Positions 41,801 to 51,001 of a stretch of DNA of 64,000 nucleotides are shown here, in pieces (within the stretch, counting starts at the first letter, position 1; the number at the start of each line of letters is the position of its first letter). The notes beneath the pieces were generated by a model, which saw nothing but the letters and a program-made list of their open reading frames with translations, made no database searches and was not told the DNA's origin. The translations under genes and the position numbers were made by a program. Origin of the DNA: Fistularia commersonii (lineage: Eukaryota; Chordata; Actinopteri; Syngnathiformes; Fistulariidae); assembly GCA_037954325.1 (NCBI GenBank), contig JBBMNZ010000009.1, forward strand, positions 8,662,001 through 8,726,000. Reading direction: 5' to 3'.

Positions 41801-44800
41801 AAAATGTTGGGCATGACTTTGACAGAAATTTGCTGGACAAGCAGGTGCTAGATTAATGATTGGTTGGGCAGAACCTTGGGATTCATGTACGCTTTGGGCA
41901 CAAATCATTGAATAAAAATACATAGAAAACCAGATACTATTTTTCTTCTTCTTATTATTATTATTATTATCTTAATATCCCATAAAATATCAAACAAAAA
42001 CTGAAAATTTGGGGAGAAACCGAAAAGTATCTGAGCAGCTGCAAAAAAAATTCAAAAAGTGTAAGCTTGAGTCGCTATGACAAACAACACTCTGGTTCAC
42101 AGCAGTTCACCGTCATCCTTTTCTGATTCGACAGCCCAGCTTTGTTTCACCTCCACCCCAAACAGTCACAGATATTTCCTGGTTCCTGGAGCCATCCATA
42201 CTCAGCTCTTTTGACTGACAAGCAACAAACATTAGTGCAGCAACTCAACTTTTACACAAAGTTTTGGCCTTGTTTTTCTACATGGATAAAGAGGAAAGGT
42301 CAGGTGGTTTGCTTCAAAATAAATACAATGGGATTATATTTACAGAACAAATAGACATTGGGAGGAAAGTATCCCTCTCTAGGCTACGTGTCACTGACCT
42401 ACATTTGAGCTCAATGAGCAAACCGCACACATGTAATTCTTGTTGTGACAAGATACTATGGATAAGAACAGGTTCAGCAATTTGTAAACCATAATGCTAA
42501 ACCTTACCTAAGACTTACACCAGACAGGCAAAAGAATAAGAAACACAAGCAACAGACATACTGTCAATTGGCCAATCATTTGACAAAACAGGGAAGTGAT
42601 GAAAGAACAACAGGTCCAAAAAGATCAGAATAGCGACAGGAAGAGTCCATTCTATGCCACAGAATGTGGAATGTGGTATCAATGAATACACAAGAAAAAT
42701 GAAAACAAATACAGGAAAAAGTTCAGGGCGTAATTTTTTGTTTGTTTGTTTCTACCACGTCATGATACAAGAATTATTTTGAAAAAGTGAACGTGTTTTT
42801 TTTCATTTTAAGTTACCTACGTGTCGAGCAGCGTCATTTATCTTTGGATGAATGCCAGAGGCAACAATGATTAACAAGTACGCCTTCAAAACATTTAGAA
42901 AAGATCCTGCAAATACTAAATATAAAAGATGCAAAGAGGCATAGGTCAAGAATGCACAATATATTTGGGTTGTCACTACTTGAACAGTTATTGTGGGCTT
43001 TGCAAAACATTGAAGATATCGATCATTCAAAGAATTAATTAATCAGAAAACTTAGTATGAATAATGGAAAATGAGAAGAGCCGTACAACCTCAGTAGATT
43101 ACCACAAAGAGCAGAAGATGACTTGTAAACGGTATAGAATTGCATCAGAATTTGGTTTAAATGTTCAAACTAACTCAATGATATTGTATGTTTTTGCATG
43201 CAAAGTGGGAAATGGGTGCCCCTGAGACACAACATTGTGTTAATTCTGGTTTGCCATATCTGTGGGAAGCAACATACTGGAGTCACAGTTTCTCCATCTA
43301 GAGACTCATTGATGGAAGCTGTCGTTAGAAGGTATTTAATATTCCAACCACACATTGTGACATTCAGAGGTGTTCACTATGTTTGCAAAGAGATGAGAGA
43401 GTTTTTAAACCCTTTGCTGCAGCCTAAAGCCTAATATCAATGTCAAGGTCAGCATTCGTCGATCACTTCTCATTTGCTCAGAGAAATGATGCATGCATCA
43501 TTCTATACAAATATCATATTACTGGACTGCATGCTGCTATTTACCATGATGACCAACGAGGACTTTGCATCTTTGTGTGTCTTAAGCAGACATAAAAAAA
43601 AACAACCTCTTGTTAAGATCCAAGCAACTAGACAGCATACGTCATGGTTGAAAGTTTCCTAATGCTTATACAGGGAAGGGGGGGGTTCACTCAGAAGCAG
43701 GGAAAAGGCAGCTTTGATGGGAAAAGGAGCAGTCTCTCTTCATAGTAAAAGAAGAATTTAATATACAGAACCAATAAACTGCAGCTTCAAGTTATGGAGT
43801 GTAATTCAGACTAACACAGGCCAGTTCTTTTCCCTGGAAAAAGGCTGGAGGGACTTGAGTCTTGTAAAACTACTGTTGATGATCTGGGGATAAAACATCT
43901 AACTGAAAGTTATAATTATCATAAAAACAAAAGTTCATTTTGCCATTTTTAAAACATCACTCTTACTTACCCTCTTTTTGTTTGATGAGAGGAAAGTATT
44001 TAGTTTAGAGTGGATGAACATCAAAATGTTAACACCTTCAGAAGCTATTTGGGCCACACAGTAGGCAAACAAATATGACCTAAGAAACTTACTGAGATTT
44101 ATTAAACTTATTACCACATTAACCTCAGTCAAAGCAAAACTACACATTAATACATGCTACATCTCCAGTATTTTATCATTATTGCACAACCAGAAAATGC
44201 TAAAATGCTAAAAGATACATCAATAACAGAAGGATCAATCAGCTGGTATACAGTTATATACAGTTAAGCAAATGCTGGTTTTTGTCAGAACAGCTCAGTT
44301 CTATACATTTTGGATATTCTGCACAATCCTTCTGATTTTGACATCCTGTTTACTTTTACGCAATGAATGTTTTGCAGCACAGTGAGTAATGTCTATCACC
44401 TATGAAAATATAAACCTATTGTACTTCATGACAATATAAATTGATGACAGTATCAAGGCTATGAGCTCCGCAATAGCCCTTTTCTCAGTTTTGATGGACA
44501 GACATGACTCAACCCTTGAATTCATCGGTCTGCATTCAAAAGGAATATATATATATAATTGTATGGTAATTTTGAAGTGGCATATATTCAACTAAGAAAG
44601 AAGAAACCACAATGAGTAAGATATTGCTCTGAAATTGTTACAAGCATGTGAAAGAATAGATAAATACTGTGTGATCTTGTTTTTTCACTTTCCTTTGTTA
44701 CACCTGAAATAATACAACTGACAACATAAACAGTGTTTTTAATTCAACTTAATCCAAATTATGCTATTGACCAAGTAAGAAATAGTCAAATCAAGATGTC

Positions 44801-47800
44801 AAACAGGTGTCATTCTAGACAGGTATAGACTGGAATCCCTACATAATCTCAAATAGAAGATTTCCCAGTATTCAAACAGGCATTTTCCGGCAACCCAGCA
44901 GAAAATGGACAAACCATCTAAATGGTTCTGTGTCTTTTAACAGCAATAGCCATGAAAGTTATTCTTTAGAAATAGAGTCTTGTAAAAGCCAAAAGGAAAG
45001 ACCCCAAAGAGTCTAAAACCATGGCAGCAACATGACAAAGCATGTTACATGGTTACAGAAGAAAACTGCAGCCACATGGCTAGGGTAAGGAACAGATAAC
45101 AGTTTGGCTTCAAACTAATGTTGTCGCCCAGGCAACGTCAAAAGCAGTGATTTTGGTGGAATAGATAATATATGGTGGGACCATGAAAATGCTTGCAACA
45201 TGATTAAAGTCTCTGAAGCAATCAGAAACAATTTTTTTTTTTTACAAAAGAAAACATTATTCAAATTCTGCTCGATGACATGTAATTAATAACAGGGACA
45301 AAATGTCTTAAACTTATTATGTGATCAAAAAAGATCACCTTATACCTTCTACGGTAAATTGTTGGATTGTAACTACCCATGTAGTCATGGTAGCTAAATA
45401 TACAGAATCTTTTAACTTTACCTTTACCATTGATTTCTGAAAGAGGATCAAACTGATGAAGCCAAACTTCTGAGTAGGTCCTGTTTGATCAAACTTGCTC
45501 TTATGCTAATCAAATTAGCAAAAGAACAAAATTATTAAAATTGTATGTTCATTGTGTTCTTGGTCATTACAGCAGTAGAGATGAATGGCCAGATGGGCAA
45601 AATATCAATTGTCATCCATCCAGATAATCGCCATGTCAAGCAAACTCAAACAAGCCCTTATTCTAGTTTCTCAAGCATGAGATCCTGATTATCTTCGGGC
45701 CTTTAAACTGCTAGTTGGACAAAACAAAATTCTATCAGTGTTACTTTAAGTAAAAAAGGGATGGGTGGTTTTCGATATTTTCTGTCCAGACATGTTTTTT
45801 TCAGAGCAATGGAATATCCCCAAATGTGATCTGGAAAAGGATCTTACATATTTATTTTATGTCCTGACTGCGGCAACTTTCAACATGTCAGTCTGAAGTC
45901 CATTCCTGCCAGCTCATACTAAATGCTGCTGTTCAGTTCTTAACAGGTTAGATATGCCTATCAATGAAACACCTGTAATAACTGTGTCATTAAGAATCAA
46001 TTCTGAAAATACTTTGTGCCACGTTGAAGGCTTTGTGTCCCTAATGACCATAGAGGCTGCCTGAGGTCCTTGGTCAAAACTATGTTGACTCCAAGACTTC
46101 ATCTAAAACTGAGGACTACTGTTGATTTGTTATTACTGGTTGGAACAGCCAGGATTCTCGGGATGCTGGAATAGCCAGCCTGAAGAAACCAACTCAGTCA
46201 ATATCTAAAGAGTAATCTCTCATAGCTTTTTAACAAATATGAAAAGGAAAAAAGCATTGAAATTGACATAATATCTAGAATCTGGTGCTATGAAATAATT
46301 TGTATCATTTTGAATAACTTTCGATCCAAAATCAAGAAATATGCTTTCATTGATCGTAAGACAATCACGTTAACTAATTTATGTGTAATTCAAAATTAGT
46401 TAAGAGTTAGAGAGAATGAAAAGAATATCTCAGTCGGTGACAGCAAAATCGCAAAGTTCATGCATTGGACCAAATTGAAGCCTTAAGACAATAAGATAAA
46501 TTCTAAAAAGTAAAAACAGAAATTGTGCCTATAAGTAGGATGTTTTTTTGGGAAAGAGAGAAGGGAGCCATAAAAAGATCTTCCTGATTCAGTCATAAGA
46601 AAAAAAGCAAACAGAAAATCTGTGAAGATTCTGAGATGAATAAATGTTTTTCTTGTTTCTGGTTCAAATAAACCAATTGTTTTTTTGATGATTGGTTTAT
46701 TTTCTAAAATCTTATACTTTCTCTTCATCAGGTAACCTACTTGTGTCACTGATGGGTAATAATTGAAGATGAAATACCACATTCGGATGTTCATGTATTG
46801 TGTTTTATAATTCCCTTAATAAGACAAAATAAATTGCAAATACAATAGAAAATATTTTTAAGCTGGTCTCAGTTTGAAAAGAAGCAAAAGCCTGGTTGTC
46901 TATGAGAAACTTTATATTGTTTTACTGCTTCATATCGGCAAACAGTGTCTGAGTATATCAATGGGCTAAGCCTGAGATGCAGGCTCTGGTCAGCGTGTGT
47001 GTATGTGTGTGTGTGTGTGTGTCTTAGACACAGACCACGTAGTTATTCTAAAACAATTTTATTGTGTGTTTTTCTCACCATTTGATGTGGTAACATCATG
47101 TAAACCAGTGGCTAATAGGAAACTGCTAGAGTGTTGACAGCATTTATCTGAATGATCTCCTTAATGAAGAGGTACAACACCCACATTGCTACAGTTCATC
47201 ATCTAACATCTGCTGGGCAGAAGAGGAAAGGAATGTAGCAGTTCAATATCCTCTGTATAGGAAATCAAGCATTTATTGCCTGACAGGCAGTAATCCAACC
47301 CATGACCTGAAAACATCCAAAGCACTCTAGTTATCACACTCTTTCTCAGCTCTTGAGCCTCTGAGAAGGTAGATGAGTTAATGCCAACATTTTTCTTATG
47401 CTATTTATGTTTTTATATATTAATATGTTTTGGTCCTTGATATGGCATATCAATAAATAAAACTGATTGTTTTAAACATGGGTCTGCAAGTTGCACAGTT
47501 AAATGACAAAAAATCACCTGATACCTCATTTCTACAAAGCGGACACATTTATAAGAAAAGAAAATGACTTTGTATTGGCAACTAAAGTCACTGTAGTGGT
47601 ATAGAGACTGATACGCTTCAATATAATTGTGCATAAATATCAAAATCTCAAGCAATTTACACAAAAAGCTAAGATTGCTGTAAGGGTAAATAAGGTGGAA
47701 CCAAGACTGGTACTGCTTGTTTTCATTGCTTAAGTGAACTTTCAGGTACAAGAAGTGGAAAGAAGTACGAGACCACGCTTGTGGTCAGTAAGCCATTTAG

Positions 47801-50800
47801 ACATAGCTAAACAAGACTGCCTCTCTCCAGACGGCCTGTACACACACAATAGCCTGCTGCTGCCAGCAGACTGCAAAGCCCTACAGCACAGAGTGGCTTG
47901 ACTGCAGAAGGACATCAGAGTGGCTGCCCTTAGTCATGTGACCTGGGAGGATCTGGAAGTGGTGCACCGAGCTGTCACAACCCACCACATCCTCAGCAGC
48001 ACATGCCAGGTTGTGTTTGTGGTAAACACCAGTGTAGAACCTAACCACTGCTTGGGATGTCATTTCATGTGAAGGCAGCTGCAAAAATACAATAACATAC
48101 CTGGACTATATTGCAGGTGAGAGGGGCCTATGTAAACACCTCCAACTTACATTTAACAGACTATAAATGCTAAAAACAGACTGTAAGGCAGGGACTGTAA
48201 GCCCAAGGGCCAAATCTAGGTCTTTGTATCGCTTCATCTGGTGCAGCTGATGCCAAAATACAGCATAATCCATTTATAATTTATCTTTTGTAATTCTTAG
48301 ATAAAAATTTAAGACCCACTTCAGGGAATCTGAAAAAAAACATGGAAGACAAAGTCTAAAAAAACTAAAAGCCAAAAAATAAAAAGTTCACACAATATGA
48401 AATGGAAAAAAAACAAAAAAACATAAAAAATAAATGTTTTTTTTTTGTTTGGTCAAAGGGGTGGATACTTTGTACCAAGCGCTGTTCGATTCAGTCAGAT
48501 CAGGAGTCAGGGCACTTTTCTTTCGCTTGAAAAAAATACTTAATACATTTTCAAACAATTTAACTTGCATCCTTAACTTAACATCCTAAATATTGCACCT
48601 GCTATTCCTACTAAATAAGAGTTTCAAATAGAGGAAGTCAGTCTGAGTTTGATTCTGCTGTCTTCTGAAGTTCAGATCTTTTTCAGGGGTAATTTATATA
48701 ACAGAGGTGGTGCAATAGAAAAAGCTCAATTACACCTGAAGTGCTGAAAGGAGAACATTGTTTTTTAATGCTACAACTATATATTTAACATACAGGAGAT
48801 AAAAAAAAGACTCACTGTGACTAACAGAAAACTAGTGCAGAAATTCATCACTAAATTATTGAAATAAATTATTTTGTCATCAATAAGCTATCAGAATTTA
48901 CCTTTGAACAAAATTGATGTTACTGATCCATTTCATGTGACCATAAATTTATACCATGAAATAAAACACAACCTCCACAAATGACTGACATATGATACAA
49001 TGTAACATGGAAGGAAACGGTCACCATTGACCAATTCTATTTCTAAAATTAAATCTTTGCCATGTTATTGCAACATTTGACAGGCTTAAGCTGTGATTGT
49101 CAGACATGCTCGGTGTGGAAAACTTTTGGGACCACACAGAAAATGCAGACAGCAAGGAGAAGTCCGTCCCCGGGCTGTTAGCGATAACAACAGTGTTTGC
49201 TTATCACACCAGCATCTTATTTTCCCATGACATGCTTGAGTTTGACAAACTGTCCAGACTGTACATAAGATTTTAGTCTTTTACTGAATGAATGTGGGTG
49301 TAGTCACAAATAAAGCAATTTTAATTTGGAACTCATGTGGGTTGTTTTGTTTTTAACCGAGAAAAAGGGACATTGTCATTGCAGACTTGGCGAGCGGAAA
49401 TGTTGCAGCAGTGACCAATAAGTGCTGCAACTTTGACAGAGAAAAAATGTTGACAAGGCAGGATAGTGTCTGGCACCTAATTGTTAAGGAACATGTTTAT
49501 TCAGCTGAGGGGAGATTTTCCAGATATGAGCGCAGTTTTCATTCAAGGCAAATGTCTCTAAAAAAGTCTTTAGTGACAGAACTTGCTGTGCGTCTGTATA
49601 AGCATGCATTACTTTCATTAAGTCTGACAACTTTGAAGAAGTGACAATCAAATATGTATGTAGGTGTGTCTGCTTCTGTTAATGATTTGTAGTCAAGTCA
49701 AAGCTATTTGGATGCATCTCCAAACGCCAAGTGTGAGTGTGCCCTGCATATTAAACGTACAGCTGATCTTTGCCATCACTAGATTCTCTTGTGTCTCCAC
49801 AGCAGGGCACAAAGGGCAGATTGACGAATCAGGAGTGTTCTGGCTCTGTTCTTTAGCCTTTAGTAAATGATGAAGTCTCCTTTAAAGAAGGGGTTTTGAG
49901 GACAGACAGGACTGTACTCTGGACTACGAGATGTTCATTTATGTTGTTTGCTTTTTTTGTCTGGTGATTTCATCAGTCTCTACATCGCAATATTTTATCC
50001 CGTTGCAAGTAAATGTGACTATTTAAAACTGACCATTAAAGCAATAACACATTAATAAGTATACATCCCCCATGATCATGCATACATTTACATATGGCTG
50101 TCCAAGTCTCTCAATCAACCATTTTCGGCAAAAATAGAGCATCAAATATAACCAAATGCATATCTAATTACAATAAATAAACGTGTTGCTTTAGTAACAA
50201 GGTGTGCAGTCACCCAGGAAATCTTTATTCTCAATGGCTGAAAATTTAAAGTTTTTAGTGGCTTCCGCCGAAAAGGTCAGTGCAGGCCGAGGACGCTCTT
50301 ACTAGCAGTATGAGAAAAAGGTTTTTATTTTTTAACCAGCTAACTGTTATAGCTTAGCCACGTCAAATAATGTTCGGCAGAGAAGTGACAACGAGACGGA
50401 GAAACGCTGTATACTGAGAGCTAGCAACACATATGATAAAAACCGTGTTACACATGGCTAGAAAGTCAAATAGTGTACAGTGAAACTGATTTTAACCTGT
50501 TCGCTAACTTACTAAACATCTGGCCTCTCACTGAAACTTTGCTACGGAAGAACTTGACGCGTCCGGCCAAGTATTATTACTGACAGTCCAATTGACCAAT
50601 GGCATCGGCGGAACCAACTATAAACGTTCCGAGTAGGTCCGTGCCGGCCAGTGAGGACACGAAGGGGCGGATTCCTGGGTATTTCAAGCTAGATAGCTTT
50701 ACAGAGAGGCCCGAACCCCAGGACGGCAAAATAATAATTTCCGACGAAAATTAACGACGGCTGGAGGTGTGGGTGACCGGTAGGTTCGGTGACCGTGGAC

Positions 50801-51001
50801 GCCACAACACTTCAACCAGTGAATGCCAACAATATCGGACGACTAACATTGAAAAGTGAATAATACGTGTTTCGTGGCTGACATGAACATGATAGGGAGG
50901 GAACACAGCAACGAAATCAGAAGGAATAGCGCCGGTGTAAACACCGTGAAGAGAAGAGCAGCACCTACCCAGAAATTCTCTAGGAAGTAGGGCGTTATCA
51001 T
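46..51001 (-). CDS. fcho2: F-BAR domain only protein 2 (fcho2), 5' and central part, 23 coding exons
   Basis: FCHO2 nucleates clathrin-coated pits at the plasma membrane: its F-BAR dimer bends PI(4,5)P2 membrane, its linker activates AP2, and its mu-homology domain binds Eps15/intersectin. The assembled exons give 2408 coding nt (about 802 residues; 630 without exons 18 and 19) and match human FCHO2 throughout. Residues 1-240 or so are the F-BAR domain; K146, R152 and K165, reported membrane-contact positions of human FCHO2, are conserved at the same numbers. A disordered Ser/Pro linker follows, then the start of the mu-homology domain (VNAYFKGADPTK). The start codon is chosen because an in-frame TGA lies 9 nt upstream and the Kozak -3 base is A. 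The gene runs off the left edge, so the C-terminal part is missing from the window. The neighbour tnpo1 lies upstream in the same orientation, as in human. The paralogue fcho1 is less likely, given that synteny and the close match to FCHO2. Confidence 0.96.
648..692. repeat. (TG)n microsatellite
   Basis: A pure TG tract of about 45 nt in fcho2 intron 22. Confidence 0.98.
1552..1663 (-). CDS. fcho2: fcho2 exon 22 (start of mu-homology domain)
   Basis: 112 nt, encoding GTSRGPSPVTLASQDALP and then FTESVNAYFKGADPT; the last segment opens the mu-homology domain in human FCHO2. Phase 1 in, 2 out. Confidence 0.96.
3329..3458 (-). CDS. fcho2: fcho2 exon 21 (Ser/Pro linker)
   Basis: 130 nt, encoding VRPFSPPKTSSASPPP, then APLARAESSSS and NTPTV, matching human PRPFSPPV and PLARAESSSS. 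Phase 0 in, 1 out; the donor is gtaagc. Confidence 0.95.
4188..4303 (-). CDS. fcho2: fcho2 exon 20 (Pro-rich linker)
   Basis: 116 nt, encoding PNRPTTPLTAGTLVPPPRPSS and then GKLTGINEI (human ARPTTPLSVGTIVPPPRP and GKLSGINEI). Phase 1 in, 0 out; the donor is gtgagt. Confidence 0.95.
4644..5135 (-). CDS. fcho2: fcho2 exon 19, large candidate cassette exon with NPF, WxxFxD and FxDxF motifs
   Basis: 492 nt, open in one frame and phase 1 to 1, so it adds exactly 164 residues or none. It is bounded by a strong acceptor (cctccttcag) and a gtaacc donor. The peptide is Ser/Pro/Gln-rich and probably disordered. By exon residue it holds ENPFQ (NPF at 38-40, an EH-domain ligand), VDAF (77-80), WIAFSD (90-95, WxxFxD for the AP2 alpha-appendage side site) and FADVF (146-150, FxDxF for the alpha-appendage top site). 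I do not recall a counterpart in the 810-residue human protein. If splicing fails at the donor the frame stops about 9 codons later (FCA then TGA at 4617-4615), giving a form without the mu-homology domain. Whether it is constitutive or alternative cannot be told from DNA alone. Confidence 0.82.
5613..5636 (-). pseudogene. degenerate second copy of the fcho2 24-nt microexon
   Basis: Matches exon 18 at 18 of 24 positions, including the shared 10-mer TCCCAGAGAC, and follows a usable acceptor (tttccag). The donor position reads GGGAGC instead of GTAAAG. The next GT donors, leaving exons of 52 or 61 nt, give phase 2 and would shift the frame. It therefore looks like a dead tandem exon duplicate. 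Confidence 0.5.
7038..7106. repeat. (CA)n microsatellite
   Basis: A pure CA tract of about 69 nt in fcho2 intron 18. Confidence 0.98.
7491..7514 (-). CDS. fcho2: fcho2 exon 18, 24-nt candidate cassette microexon
   Basis: 24 nt, encoding EVFLPETS when joined to the G that ends exon 17. It is bounded by actcag and gtaaag. Phase 1 to 1, so it can be included or skipped freely. The call rests on splice signals, phase fit and a degenerate second copy nearby, not on known homology. Confidence 0.65.
8576..8661 (-). CDS. fcho2: fcho2 exon 17 (clathrin-box and DPF linker exon)
   Basis: 86 nt, encoding LTNNDLLSLDPFSPTPVAG and a Ser run; human has DLLAWDPLFGP here. LLSLD fits the clathrin-box pattern and DPF the AP2/EH ligand type. 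A CT-rich tract precedes the acceptor. The donor gtactc is weak, which would suit regulated splicing. Phase 2 in, 1 out. Confidence 0.93.
9683..9722 (-). CDS. fcho2: fcho2 exon 16 (40-nt exon)
   Basis: 40 nt, encoding SDELAKTRGPGSY plus two bases, equivalent to human SNEELTKSKPSAP. A good polypyrimidine acceptor (tttctcccactgcag) and a gtgagt donor. Phase 1 in, 2 out, which fits exon 17. Confidence 0.9.
10189..10281 (-). CDS. possible alternative fcho2 exon between exons 15 and 16
   Basis: 93 nt between a ctgcag acceptor, with a CCTTCCCTCTCCC tract upstream, and a gtatct donor. It is open in the required frame (FTLYPSREPLTQLFQ, then NITDAVVLAFKLP) and phase 1 to 1, so it would fit between exons 15 and 16. 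The block is richer in GC than its surroundings. A 93-nt open frame with matching phase can arise by chance and I know no homologue. Confidence 0.25.
11002..11026 (-). CDS. fcho2: fcho2 exon 15 (25-nt microexon)
   Basis: 25 nt, encoding GQMRRNQS plus one base, equivalent to human VQMNRNLS. The acceptor is tttatag and the donor a strong gtgagt. Phase 0 in, 1 out. Confidence 0.88.
11027..16380 (-). other. fcho2 intron 14
   Basis: 5.4 kb, AT-rich, with a dense cluster of CA/TA microsatellites at 12512-12933 and a short (ACAA)n tract near 11270. A GC-richer block at about 13740-14290 stands out. No gene is recognisable. Confidence 0.7.
12512..12933. repeat. compound CA/TA microsatellite cluster
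   Basis: (CA)n with CG interruptions at 12512-12588, alternating (TA)n and (CA)n blocks at about 12630-12730, and a long pure (CA)n at 12849-12933. The long open frames across it are translations of the repeat. Confidence 0.97.
16381..16556 (-). CDS. fcho2: fcho2 exon 14 (acidic Ser-rich linker)
   Basis: 176 nt; starts by completing the Asp codon, then AKENSFYSSSDSEDEEEP, IEIKP-like and IDELKASIGNIILSP segments that match human. The SSSDSEDEEE run looks like a CK2-type phospho-acidic cluster (inference). Acceptor is TAAC, not AG. Ends in phase 0. Confidence 0.95.
16557..16694 (-). other. fcho2: U12-type AT-AC intron 13 of fcho2
   Basis: This 138-nt intron begins ATATCCTTTT and ends in AC. 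A TCCTTAAC branch-point match lies at 16577-16570, about 14 nt before the 3' end. All three are hallmarks of minor-spliceosome introns. The flanking reading frame (Asn-Glu-Asn-Asp-Ala-Lys-Glu-Asn) is preserved only by this AT-AC junction. Confidence 0.93.
16695..16752 (-). CDS. fcho2: fcho2 exon 13, followed by a U12-type donor
   Basis: 58 nt, encoding NVPQVDADGFCIRPEVNEN (human NIPDVDEEGYSIKPETNQN). Similarity carries through to the G before an ATATCCTTTT donor, the U12-class consensus. The GT inside the exon (at GAAgtaaat) would break the alignment. Confidence 0.93.
17254..17310 (-). CDS. fcho2: fcho2 exon 12
   Basis: 57 nt, encoding NTANGAPPGYYGAIDIQNA. It is phase 0 to 0, so it could be skipped without a frameshift. 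I see no clear counterpart in the human reference protein as I remember it. Confidence 0.88.
17739..17763 (-). CDS. fcho2: fcho2 exon 11 (25-nt microexon)
   Basis: 25 nt, encoding ESTEVETA after the split Thr codon. The acceptor is tttcag and the donor gtaagt. The phases fit exons 10 and 12 exactly. Confidence 0.9.
17871..17940 (-). CDS. fcho2: fcho2 exon 10 (polybasic linker start)
   Basis: 70 nt, encoding AKPRKRKTFGIPGRRKDKD and a few more residues. It corresponds to the human polybasic KPRKRKTFALPG segment at the start of the AP2-activating linker. Phase 1 in, 2 out. Confidence 0.95.
18383..18427 (-). CDS. fcho2: fcho2 exon 9
   Basis: 45 nt, encoding GPIEFEECNAAIATE (human GLIEFEECDTASAVE). 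Phase 1 to 1; the donor is gtatgt. Confidence 0.95.
19470..19520. repeat. (TG)n(TA)n microsatellite
   Basis: A TG tract running into a TA tract in intron 8. Confidence 0.97.
20331..20504. mobile_element. hAT-type non-autonomous foldback element
   Basis: The ends read CAGGGGTCTCAAACC and, inverted, CAGGAGTCTCAAATC. The inverted similarity extends inward to a shared GGGATGATATTTT block about 40 nt from each end. The flanks gcgtagat and ggggagat could be a diverged 8-bp target duplication (6 of 8). The ends, and the internal GATATTTTGTGG and GTTAGTGCG blocks, recall fish hAT-derived repeats. There is no transposase. Confidence 0.75.
21429..21556. repeat. (CACAA)n pentanucleotide satellite
   Basis: About 25 tandem copies of a 5-nt unit with one interruption (caacgcaaca) near 21528. 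It is open in several frames on both strands because the unit contains no stop codon. It is not a gene. Confidence 0.98.
23986..24082 (-). CDS. fcho2: fcho2 exon 8 (F-BAR end)
   Basis: 97 nt, from VHNEFVRNIENTSVESLIQ to KGTGKERP, the C-terminal helix of the F-BAR unit. Phase 0 in, 1 out; the donor is gtgagc. Confidence 0.97.
24083..28539 (-). other. fcho2 intron 7
   Basis: 4.5 kb, AT-rich, with a CA microsatellite at 27173-27256 and GC-richer stretches at about 25080-25580 and 28070-28330. No gene is seen. Confidence 0.7.
27173..27256. repeat. (CA)n microsatellite
   Basis: A nearly pure CA tract of about 84 nt. Confidence 0.98.
28540..28638 (-). CDS. fcho2: fcho2 exon 7 (F-BAR)
   Basis: 99 nt, from KFQDIEENHILHMKEII to HVQIGE, close to human KFQDIEETHLIHIKEII. 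Phase 0 to 0; the donor is gtaagt. Confidence 0.97.
28639..32951 (-). other. fcho2 intron 6
   Basis: 4.3 kb with a (TTTTA)n run near 32645-32680, a CA/CG microsatellite next to exon 6, and a GC-richer block at about 30300-30620. The open frame at 31386-31643 lacks splice or homology support. Confidence 0.7.
32812..32874. repeat. (CA)n microsatellite with CGCA interruptions
   Basis: A CA tract containing a (CGCA) block, about 80 nt from the donor of exon 6. Confidence 0.97.
32952..33056 (-). CDS. fcho2: fcho2 exon 6 (F-BAR)
   Basis: 105 nt, from AGVKAKKATETYKSFVEKY to KMAETAQ, matching human AAVKSKKATDTYKLYVEKY. Phase 0 to 0; the donor is gtaacg. Confidence 0.97.
33271..33423 (-). CDS. fcho2: fcho2 exon 5 (F-BAR, membrane face)
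   Basis: 153 nt, 51 codons, from TKEEVASTLEAVQ to KEGATQRDVDK. K146, R152 and K165 fall here at the same residue numbers as in human FCHO2; K146 and R152 are established membrane-binding residues. Phase 0 to 0. Confidence 0.97.
35746..35887 (-). CDS. fcho2: fcho2 exon 4 (F-BAR)
   Basis: 142 nt, from TFAPVWDVFKSSTEK to EEQAKAHKK, a long F-BAR helix. The donor is gtaag; phase 2 in, 0 out. Confidence 0.97.
36715..36789 (-). CDS. fcho2: fcho2 exon 3 (F-BAR)
   Basis: 75 nt, encoding SIIEEVYARSMTKLAKSAG and the following residues. Compare human ATIEEAYSRSMTKLAKSAS. The donor is gtgagt; phase 2 in, 2 out. Confidence 0.97.
39586..39677 (-). CDS. fcho2: fcho2 exon 2 (F-BAR)
   Basis: 92 nt, encoding GEKNNGFDVLYHNMKH and on to FIRER, nearly identical to human FCHO2. 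Clean AG acceptor and gtaag donor; phase 0 in, 2 out. Confidence 0.97.
40811..41046 (+). mobile_element. LINE2/Maui-type (or related SINE) 3' tail fragment
   Basis: Carries GCATGTTCTCCCCGTGTCTG, then CGTGGGTTTCCTCC, TTTCCTCCCACAGC and CTGGGATAGGCTCTAGC, and ends in a (GATG)n-like tail. This block order is a very common 3' end of L2-class LINEs and dependent SINEs in ray-finned fish. The copy is diverged and truncated. Confidence 0.85.
41368..41403. repeat. perfect 36-nt inverted repeat
   Basis: A 17-nt arm, CTGCAGACTATGTTAAT, its exact reverse complement and a 2-nt centre (GA). The symmetry stops abruptly on both sides. Confidence 0.95.
47831..48072 (+). pseudogene. possible decayed coding fragment of unknown origin
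   Basis: Follows an acceptor-like tract (gcctctctccag). The frame reads GLYTHNSLLLPADCKALQ, a TGA at 47899-47901, then LQKDIRVAALSHVTWEDL and HHILSSTCQVVFVV, and ends in TGA at 48070-48072. The composition is protein-like (charged helix, Trp, Cys). The internal TGA could come from CGA by CpG decay. I do not recognise the family. It could be an exon-derived relic, a retrocopy fragment or chance. Confidence 0.3.

Larger units (their letters stand above)
39678..50968 (-). other. fcho2 intron 1
   Basis: 11.3 kb, the longest intron here. It holds a LINE2-type tail, a perfect 36-nt palindrome, a possible decayed coding fragment at 47831-48072, a TG tract near 46996-47023 and, at its 5' end, part of the CpG-rich promoter region. 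A long first intron is usual for this gene class. Confidence 0.75.

Noticed and set aside
43198..43434. Plus-strand frame with a CxxC-GKQHTG motif
   Set aside because: It faintly recalls retroelement reverse-transcriptase-linked endonuclease sequence, but I could not extend it or find a supporting domain.
48184..48300. GGGCCAAATCT block resembling fish hAT repeat interiors
   Set aside because: Too short and diverged, and no terminal repeats found.
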